Shown here: positions 58,326-64,000 of the stretch, piece by piece
Position numbering within the stretch: the first letter of the stretch is position 1
How the letters are laid out: each line of letters starts with the position of its first letter
Source: Beijerinckiaceae bacterium
GTDB taxonomy: Bacteria; Pseudomonadota; Alphaproteobacteria; Rhizobiales; Beijerinckiaceae
Direction of reading: 5' to 3'
Assembly: GCA_021324915.1 (NCBI GenBank)
Contig: JAJPIC010000004.1
Coordinates: 62,001-126,000, forward strand
Length of the DNA: 64,000 bases
The notes under the pieces: model-generated
Told to the model about the DNA's origin: nothing
Seen by the model: the letters and a program-made list of their open reading frames with translations, nothing else
Database searches by the model: none
Program-made: the position numbers and the translations under genes

Positions 58326-59801
58326 TCAATATTTCGCTTCGACCGGCGCCGTGGGGCTCCAGTTGAACTTATAGACGAGGCCGGCGACGCCCGATTGCAT
58401 TTCCGGATGGAAATGGATCGTGTTGCCCGGTCCGCCCGCCGAATAAGAGGCGATATCGTGCGCCTCGTATTGGGCGTAGCGATATTCGACATTCCAGAAC
58501 CAGCCCGGCGCAAATTGTGCCTCGATCCCATCGCCGAGCAGCCAACCGCTGCTCGTGAAACCTTGCGTAGAGAGACCGGAAGGAATGCCATTGGCGCTGT
58601 TGAGCAGTGCGGTTCCGTCAAAATGGGCCTGGGTGAAGCCGAATTTGCTGTAGCTGAGGATTTGCGGCGTCACCAGGAAGCCAAGGCGCGCGCCGCCGCC
58701 CCATGACCAATGCTGCACAATCGTTCCGGTAAGACCCGCGGTCTGATCCTGGATCGTGCCCGATAGGCCGGCGGGGTCGAAATCGCCGAACGCGCCGGCG
58801 ACGATTTTCCCAGTCAATTGATAATCATAGCCAAAGCCGATGCGCCCGCCGACGCCGCGCCCGCCTTGGCGCTGGTCGATACAGGCCACGCAGACAAGAT
58901 CATTGGGCAGCCGGGTGACAGTGTTGGCGCTCCAGACGCCGTAGCCGGCGCCAGCATCTATATAGGCGCCGTTCCAGATCGAAGGCCCCGTTGCCGGGGT
59001 GATCAGATCGCTGAAGAGATTGCCGAAGCCGAGACCGGGGAACGCGGGCGGATTCATGCCCGGCCAGCCGAGCTTATAGACGAGGCTGGTCGTCACGGTC
59101 TGCACAATCGGGCGAAACCGGATGTCGTCGAGGCGCCCGGCCGCGCCGGAATCGGCGAGTGTCTGGGTGCCGTAATCCGCCATCCGATATTCACTGCGCC
59201 AGAACCAGCCGGGCGCGACCATTGTCTCGAGGCCGCCGCCGACGAACCAGCCATCGGGATTAAAGCTCGCAATCGAATTGCCGCTCTCTGCTCCGTCCGT
59301 CGTCCTCACCAAGTCCGAGCCGGTGAAATGGCTCTGCGTGAACCCGGCATTCGCATAGGCGAGAAGATCGGGCGTGACGAGCATCCCGAGCCGGACGCCC
59401 GCCGCCCAGGACCAGGTTTGCGTGATATTGTTGCCGGTCAAGCCCGCAGCCTGGTCCTGCACGGCGCCGCGCATCCCGGCATAGGTGCCGTCGGCGAAGA
59501 CGCCGGCGACGAATCGCTCGGCGAATTGGTAATCGAACCCCGCGCCGGCGCGCCCGAGCAAGCCGCGGCCGCCCTGGATCTGATCGATGCAAAGCGCGCA
59601 ATTGGCGCTGCCGGGCAGGCGCGTTGTCGTGTCCGCCGCCCATTCCCCGTAGCCGGCTCCGCCATCGACGTAAAAGCCCGTCCAGGTGAAAGCCGGCGGC
59701 GGTGGAAGGGGCGGCGCTTTCGTCGATGGCAGGTCCGCCGCAAATGCCGGGGTCCCGGCGAAAAAAGCTAAACCAAAACCCAGTCTCAAAACCCTGCGCA
59801 T
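58326..59801 (-). CDS. two-domain outer-membrane beta-barrel protein
   Basis: A protein of about 491 residues. The signal peptide (LRLGFGLAFFAGTPAFA) is followed by two homologous 8-strand-like barrels of about 210-230 residues. Each opens with an aromatic Tyr/Trp segment (TGFYVDGGAGYGEW / NGAYIDAGAGYGVW), a Cys pair (CALCIDQ / CVACIDQ), QGGRG, a QDQ(A/T)AGLTG box, SW..GVRLGMLVTP-like text and PGWFW..EYR, and ends in a Trp or Phe-Asn-Trp barrel edge. It is an internal tandem duplication of the opacity/Omp25-type porin fold. Start at ATG 59801. Confidence 0.85.
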   Translation of the reverse strand: MRRVLRLGFGLAFFAGTPAFAADLPSTKAPPLPPPPAFTWTGFYVDGGAGYGEWAADTTTRLPGSANCALCIDQIQGGRGLLGRAGAGFDYQFAERFVAGVFADGTYAGMRGAVQDQAAGLTGNNITQTWSWAAGVRLGMLVTPDLLAYANAGFTQSHFTGSDLVRTTDGAESGNSIASFNPDGWFVGGGLETMVAPGWFWRSEYRMADYGTQTLADSGAAGRLDDIRFRPIVQTVTTSLVYKLGWPGMNPPAFPGLGFGNLFSDLITPATGPSIWNGAYIDAGAGYGVWSANTVTRLPNDLVCVACIDQRQGGRGVGGRIGFGYDYQLTGKIVAGAFGDFDPAGLSGTIQDQTAGLTGTIVQHWSWGGGARLGFLVTPQILSYSKFGFTQAHFDGTALLNSANGIPSGLSTQGFTSSGWLLGDGIEAQFAPGWFWNVEYRYAQYEAHDIASYSAGGPGNTIHFHPEMQSGVAGLVYKFNWSPTAPVEAKY

Positions 59802-60228
59802 TATTCCGTGGCCTCCGGTTTCCAGCGCCCGGCGCCCTGTGGGCACATGTGATCCACGATGATCCATGGCCTGGACAGCGCCGCATTCACCGTATCATCA
59901 TATCTCATTCGGCAGCAATGAAGCGTGGCTTTTCCGGCATCATTTGCGAGAGAAATCCGAACCCGCGAAGTGCGGCCCGCGAAAGCCAAAGAAAGGACCT
60001 CCCCCAGGCGCGGTTGAGAGGGAGTTCCCCGCAAGGCAAGCAGAATGCCGTCACCGCGGGCAAGGTCCAACCGGCGCTAAGCCGATCGTGCGTGCCTATC
60101 CGTACCCGAGATGTCACCGTAAGCTCGCCGGACTTTCGTCGCCACGCAATGTTTCCTGCCGATCATCTGCCGGGTAGATTTGCCCCACGCGAGCCTGACG
60201 GAAGGCGCGCAATTAGGAGAGATTTGTC
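59802..60228. other. 427-bp intergenic region
   Basis: Divergent spacer between the two-barrel protein and a small secreted protein. I see a TCATCATATCTCATT patch (59891-59912) and a TAGGAGAG ribosome site for the latter, but no gene or known operator. Confidence 0.35.
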
Positions 60229-60555
60229 ATGAAGATCTTGGTGGCGGTTTTCTCGTTCTTCGGCGTCTTCTTGGGCCTCGTCGTTCCGATGGCCTTTGCG
60301 CAACAGCAGCCCGTTCCCGTTGCCGCACCGAAAAGCTCCGTAGCGGCGCTCTTGCAGCAGGGATATGAGGTCAAGGATGTCACGGCTGTTCCTCGGGATG
60401 AAGCCAAAGCCGCGTTTCAGCAGACCGATTCTCAGGCCGTGATCACCCTGCAAAAGGGAACCAAGGTCGCGATTTGCACCATGGCCCTGTTGAACTGGGC
60501 CTTGGCAAATCCCCCGAGCTTCAACAACGCAACTCTGTGCTACTTGCAGGAATGA
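60229..60555 (+). CDS. small secreted hypothetical protein
   Basis: A 108-residue protein with a Sec signal peptide (MKILVAVFSFFGVFLGLVVPMAFA, mature start QQQPVPV). The mature part contains SVAALLQQGYEVKDVTAV, a stretch SQAVITLQKGTKVAICTMALLNWALAN and two Cys, which might form one disulfide. No family recognised. Confidence 0.72.
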   Translation: MKILVAVFSFFGVFLGLVVPMAFAQQQPVPVAAPKSSVAALLQQGYEVKDVTAVPRDEAKAAFQQTDSQAVITLQKGTKVAICTMALLNWALANPPSFNNATLCYLQE

Positions 60556-60643
60556 GCAATTCGCCTGCACCTTCTGGCGCAATGCGCCAATCCTGCCGAC
60601 ATTGAGACCGTTGCGCGCAAGTTTCGCCCGCCTTCGGCACCCC

Positions 60644-61513
60644 ATGGCTCTGTCGAGATTTCTTCGCCTCTTCTACGTCGCCTACCTGCGCTTCTTGAAA
60701 AACGACGGATGGGCGACGGCCAGCCATGTCGCGCTGACGATTTTGATGTCGATGTTTCCCTTTCTCATCTTCATCACGGCGCTGGCCGGATTTTTCGGTA
60801 CACGCGAGCTCGCCGATCAGGCGACCCATATGTTGCTGCAGACCTGGCCCGAGCAGGTCGCCGGGCCGCTCGGGCAAACGATCGACAAAGTCCTGACGCA
60901 AGGCCACAGCGGACTCCTCACGCTCGGGGGCGCCCTCTCGCTCTATTTCTCCTCGAGCGGCGTCGAAGCCTTACGTGTCGGCCTCGACAGGGCCTATGAG
61001 GCGAAAGACAAGCGGCCCTGGTGGCTCGCCCGCATCCAGTCGATCATCTACGTGCTGGTCGGCGCCCTAGCGCTTCTGGCGTTCGGTCTGCTCGTGGTGC
61101 TGGCGCCGCTGATCTGGGCGGCGTTGGTGCATTTTGCGCCCGCGATGCGTCCGCTCGAGCGGGAAGTTACTTATGCGCGGCTGGCGATTGCCGCCGGCCT
61201 CCTGCTCGCGGCGCTCATCATCATCCATAAATTCCTGCCGGCGGGCCGCCGCACGCTTGTCGAGATTGCGCCGGGGATTGCGCTCACCCTCGCGCTCTGG
61301 ATCGAGACCGGCTATGGATTTGGCATCTATCTCTCTGGATTTGCGCGCAATTATACGAACGTCTATGCCGGCCTTGCCTCGGTGATGACCGTTCTTGTCT
61401 TTCTCTATTGGCTGGCTGCCATCTTCATTTACGGCGCCGAACTCAATTCGGCGATCATTCTCGCCCGGCGCAAGCAGCGCGAGAGCAGGGCAAAGCACGC
61501 CGCACTACATTGA
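60644..61513 (+). CDS. YihY/BrkB family inner-membrane protein
   Basis: A protein of about 289 residues with six membrane helices and the BrkB signature: DGWATASHVALTILMSMFPFLIFI, a middle region with LALYFSSSGVEALRVGLDRAYEAKDKRPWW-type sequence, and a C-terminal NYTNVYAGLASVMTVLVFLYWLAAIFIYGAELN. The family was named after a Bordetella serum-resistance factor; its general role is unsettled. ATG 60644 is chosen over 60602 because the family starts near FLRLFY. Confidence 0.9.
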   Translation: MALSRFLRLFYVAYLRFLKNDGWATASHVALTILMSMFPFLIFITALAGFFGTRELADQATHMLLQTWPEQVAGPLGQTIDKVLTQGHSGLLTLGGALSLYFSSSGVEALRVGLDRAYEAKDKRPWWLARIQSIIYVLVGALALLAFGLLVVLAPLIWAALVHFAPAMRPLEREVTYARLAIAAGLLLAALIIIHKFLPAGRRTLVEIAPGIALTLALWIETGYGFGIYLSGFARNYTNVYAGLASVMTVLVFLYWLAAIFIYGAELNSAIILARRKQRESRAKHAALH

Positions 61514-61542
61514 CGCAAGCCGTCCTCGGTGTCGTAATCGGC

Positions 61543-61701
61543 AAGAGCATCGGACCCAAAAGTGGGAACCGGTTTTGGGAAAAATCCGATGCTAAGAAGA
61601 GCATCGGACCCAAAAGTGGGAACCGGTTTTGGGAAAAATCCGATGCTAAGAAGAGCATCGGACCCAAAAGTGGGAACCGGTTTTGGGAAAAATCCGATGC
61701 T
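61543..61701. repeat. three tandem REP-like palindromes, 54-bp period
   Basis: Copies start at 61543, 61597 and 61651 and are essentially identical. Each is a nested palindrome: outer arms AGCATCGGA/TCCGATGCT, inner arms CCCAAAA/TTTTGGG and the core AAAAGTGGGAACCGGTTTT. Not a CRISPR: copies are directly adjacent, spacers are absent and the unit is self-complementary. Confidence 0.9.
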
Positions 61702-61736
61702 CAACAATTAGGAGCCCATTGCATTCGAGGTGACTC

Positions 61737-62207
61737 ATGTCATCCATTTCCAAAGCCGGATTTGCTGCGCTTATCTTTGCGGTCGATTTCTTTTTCTTTG
61801 CTGCTTCGGGCGCGAAAGCCGACATTACGTTCTGCAATAAATTCGGGCGTCTCGTTTATGTGGCGATCGCCTATCCGCAAAGCGACGGGTCGTTCATTTC
61901 GCGCGGCTGGATGAGCTTGTCGGATGGCAATTGCGCCCAATTCGATACGGCAATCCACGTCAAGACCTTCTACTTTCGTGGCGAGAGCGAGTGGTATCGC
62001 GAGGGCGGCCACCGCAGCCGCGAAATCTGGGGGAAGGGGGACAAATTTGCGATCTGGGAGAACGACAATTTTCAATATTACGACGCCCAGCAACAGGTGC
62101 TGAATTCGACTCTGGTCGAATTCACCCATGGACCGGAGGCGGAAAATGGCGATGTTTCGACGACGGTCACCTTTACCGACCACGGCTCCACCATGACGCT
62201 GAACTAG
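61737..62207 (+). CDS. DUF1036 secreted protein
   Basis: A 156-residue protein with a signal peptide (FAALIFAVDFFFFAASGAKA). The mature part matches DUF1036: ITFCNKFGRLVYVAIAYPQSDGSFISRGWMSLSDGNCAQFD, YFRGESEWYREGG, FAIWENDNFQYYDAQQQ and a C-terminal beta segment (VSTTVTFTDHGSTMTLN). Cys residues in TFCNK and GNCAQ suggest a disulfide. Function unknown; periplasmic. Confidence 0.88.
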   Translation: MSSISKAGFAALIFAVDFFFFAASGAKADITFCNKFGRLVYVAIAYPQSDGSFISRGWMSLSDGNCAQFDTAIHVKTFYFRGESEWYREGGHRSREIWGKGDKFAIWENDNFQYYDAQQQVLNSTLVEFTHGPEAENGDVSTTVTFTDHGSTMTLN

Positions 62208-62258
62208 CGTAGGGCCGGAAAGTCGAAGGGCGTCAGCCTGCGGCGCTTGCGGCCAGCC

Positions 62259-62879
62259 TCAAAGCTTGCGCATGAAGCCGGTAAATGTGTCGGCCACGAA
62301 GGTGAAGGGCTTCAACAGCGTATGGGGCGAAGCGAGCCGCGCCGCAAAGGCCATGAGGCCGTTCTGCTGAGGTGCAGGAGCTGGCGCTGCGACGGCGATA
62401 GCCGGCGCAGCGGGAGCCGCAGGAGTCGCGGGAGCCGGAGCAGCCGCGACCGGATTTGCGGGCGGCGTCGGAACGGCCGATGCTGCCGCAACCGCCTCCG
62501 GATGCCGAGCTTTGCCGCCGCGAAAGGCGCAATTCAAACCGTCCGGGCAGGCATGCGCATCCCGCGCCTGCGGTTTTGCCGCCCGCATGGGCGCCAGGCT
62601 CGCCCGGTCGAAGCCCGACGTGTAGGAAGCCGATGTCAGGGGCGCCGCGGCTGACGATTGTCCCGTCGGACTTTCGAGATGGCCTGCCCAGGTCTGCGAT
62701 TTTCCGCCGGATGAAGTTTCGTCCCAGAGTGCGGCTTTCGGCCCGACCGGCCCGAAGATCACAAGAGCGGCGAAGGCAGCCATTGCGGCGAGCGCCACTC
62801 CGGCGCGCGAGAAGCGCCCAAGCTCGCGCAACTGGACGAATTTCGATGCTGCTGGCGTTAGTTTGTAGTGTGCTGCCAT
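62259..62879 (-). CDS. single-pass membrane protein with Ala/Pro-rich tail
   Basis: About 206 residues from ATG 62879 (the frame extends to 62894). A short basic cytoplasmic N terminus precedes one helix (AGVALAAMAAFAALVIFGP), then a periplasmic part with two Cys (AHACPDGLNCAFR) and a long Ala/Pro tract (TPPANPVAAAPAPATPAAPAAPAIAVAAPAPAPQ), ending in an amphipathic segment LLKPFTFVADTFTGFMRKL. I do not recognise a family; it could be an envelope-spanning linker. Confidence 0.65.
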   Translation of the reverse strand: MAAHYKLTPAASKFVQLRELGRFSRAGVALAAMAAFAALVIFGPVGPKAALWDETSSGGKSQTWAGHLESPTGQSSAAAPLTSASYTSGFDRASLAPMRAAKPQARDAHACPDGLNCAFRGGKARHPEAVAAASAVPTPPANPVAAAPAPATPAAPAAPAIAVAAPAPAPQQNGLMAFAARLASPHTLLKPFTFVADTFTGFMRKL

Positions 62880-63014
62880 TGGCCTATCCGGCAATATCTG
62901 CAGGCGATAGGCGGATTGAACCTAGGCTTTGCGTCAAGACCTGGGCGAGGTGCGTCCCAAATTGGGCGCTAGCGAAAATGTGCTGAAGTGTTGCCGTGCG
63001 CCCACGCTGACAAT

Positions 63015-63044
63015 GTCAGGCAGACTTGGAGTCAGGCAGACTTG
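63015..63044. repeat. 16-bp tandem duplication at the pyrE stop codon
   Basis: GTCAGGCAGACTTG occurs at 63015 and 63031. The second copy contains the pyrE stop (TGA on the minus strand), so the duplication lies just beyond the coding region and leaves it intact. Confidence 0.6.
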
Positions 63045-63727
63045 AATTCGGCGACCCCGCCATGCGCGGCCGACCAGGCCGCCGGATCGCTAAGGAATTT
63101 CTCGACTTCATCGAGGCTCGAAGCGGCGAAATATTTGCCGTCCCGCGCGACGTTCAGCATGTCCCACCAGGTGACGAGATAATGGAGTGTGACGCCGAGT
63201 TCGCTCATCAGCGCGCGCGTCTGCGGGAAAATATCGTAGAAAAAGAACACGAAGGCGTGGTCGCACCTCTGTCCTGCGGCGCGCAAAGCCTCGCAGAAAT
63301 TGACCTTGCTGCGCCCGTCCGTGGCAAGATCCTCGACCAGCAGGGTGCGGCCATTGTCGAAGAGCGTGCCTTCGATCTGCGATTGCCGGCCGAAGCCTTT
63401 GGGCTTCTTGCGAATATATTGCATGGGCAGAGTGAGGCGCTCGGCGATCCAGGCGGCGTAGGGGATGCCGGCCGTTTCGCCGCCGGCGATCACGTCGAGG
63501 TTTTCGTTGCCGATTTCGGTGGCAATCGTCTCGGCGGCAAAGTCGACGAGCGCCCTGCGGAAGGTCGGATAAGAAATGATCTTGCGCATGTCCGTATAGA
63601 CCGGGCTCGCCCAGCCGGACGTGAAGACGAACGGCTTATCGGTATTGAAGGAAACCGCCGCGATCTCGAGTAGAATGCGGGCTGTTTCGCGGGCGATGCG
63701 TTGTTTTTCGGGCGAACGTTCGGACAT
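63032..63727 (-). CDS. pyrE: orotate phosphoribosyltransferase
   Basis: A 231-residue enzyme that joins orotate to PRPP to give OMP in pyrimidine synthesis. Family features: FTSGWASPVYTDMRKIISYP, DVIAGGETAGIPYAAWIAERL, MQYIRKKPKGFGRQSQIEG (substrate loop) and the PRPP motif LLVEDLATDGRSKVNFCEAL. I chose ATG 63727 (MSERSPEKQRIARE); the open frame to 63910 adds about 60 residues that look non-coding. A dihydroorotase-like gene is at the other end of the window. Confidence 0.94.
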   Translation of the reverse strand: MSERSPEKQRIARETARILLEIAAVSFNTDKPFVFTSGWASPVYTDMRKIISYPTFRRALVDFAAETIATEIGNENLDVIAGGETAGIPYAAWIAERLTLPMQYIRKKPKGFGRQSQIEGTLFDNGRTLLVEDLATDGRSKVNFCEALRAAGQRCDHAFVFFFYDIFPQTRALMSELGVTLHYLVTWWDMLNVARDGKYFAASSLDEVEKFLSDPAAWSAAHGGVAEFKSA

Positions 63728-64000
63728 GGCGAAAACCAAAGAATAGGCAGAGCTTCCCTCGCGCGCGCCGCCTTGTGCGTCAAGTCCGAAAGGAATGGAT
63801 TCTGTGCCGGCGATGCGCCTTTCTTCGCAATCACGATCCGGCATGGTCAGGGCGCCGAACGGCCGCGCCCGCGATTGTTGCCCATCACGCGCCGGATTTG
63901 TCAGCATCAATTCTCGCGCTAAGATCGGCTCCGACGGGTAAGGCCAATTGCAGGGCCCGGACGATGACCTAGATGTGCGCTCGAGACCCAGATGTGCGCA
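63728..64000. other. end of window, no gene seen
   Basis: No convincing reading frame. AGATGTGCGC occurs twice near the end (about 63972 and 63990), each just after a short GAC-CTAGATG/CCCAGATG context. This may be part of another intergenic repeat that continues past the window. Confidence 0.3.

Noticed and set aside
61543..61701. CRISPR-like tandem repeat
   Set aside because: Units abut without variable spacers, are self-complementary, and no cas genes are nearby.

Overview
This 64 kb window is GC-rich and densely coded and looks chromosomal. Gene content and order point to an alphaproteobacterium of the order Hyphomicrobiales (Rhizobiales). Reasons: a PopZ/DUF2497 polar organiser lies between tolC and valS, there is an SOS imuA-imuB-dnaE2 mutasome cassette with a GTTC-N7-GTTC LexA box, and TIGR02301, DUF1467 and DUF3309 proteins and an HWE/HisKA_2-type kinase are present. 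A HpnO-like aminotransferase hints at a hopanoid producer, and the feel is Beijerinckiaceae/Methylocystaceae-like, but I cannot fix the family from sequence alone. There is no phage, IS element, CRISPR array or large island. Most genes are housekeeping, with small secreted or uncharacterised proteins between them.

Layout. 0-7 kb: minus-strand cluster ygfZ-like, tag, HD hydrolase; plus-strand dihydroorotase-like gene coupled to a persulfide dioxygenase-rhodanese fusion; minus-strand pdxH, Nudix, TIGR02301. 7-10 kb: cobalamin riboswitch, BtuB-like receptor and a six-helix membrane protein that may be a solitary B12 transporter. 10-19 kb: DnaJ-like chaperone, fabI, aroC, DUF2233, ribB, deacetylase-like protein, L,D-transpeptidase, phosphoesterase, DUF1499. 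19-23 kb: divergent biotin genes bioF-bioD and bioA, then cspA. 23-29 kb: the SOS mutasome operon, a possible small RNA opposite it, and a RelE/HigB-type toxin-antitoxin pair. 29-33 kb: a PP2C-Ser/Thr kinase fusion divergent from an ammonium transporter. 33-46 kb: small secreted proteins, an exported SDR, a YdeP-like molybdoenzyme, a multi-PAS kinase with a receiver, and membrane proteins of unknown function. 46-56 kb: pcm-like, tolC, popZ, valS, mrp, moaA, DUF971, and a compact small-RNA/small-ORF locus. 56-64 kb: tRNA-Lys, HpnO-like aminotransferase, two-barrel outer-membrane protein, BrkB, DUF1036 and pyrE.

Intergenic DNA carries at least two families of palindromic repeats. One has variable arms around a conserved core and forms tandem arrays with a 54-bp period at two separate sites. 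The signals I consider least explained are: the small-RNA/small-ORF locus with a CTCCTCCC loop at 55.7-56.0 kb, the orphan terminator opposite the imuA LexA box, the B12-controlled membrane protein, and the phosphatase-kinase fusion beside amt. I found no multi-gene system that is clearly new.
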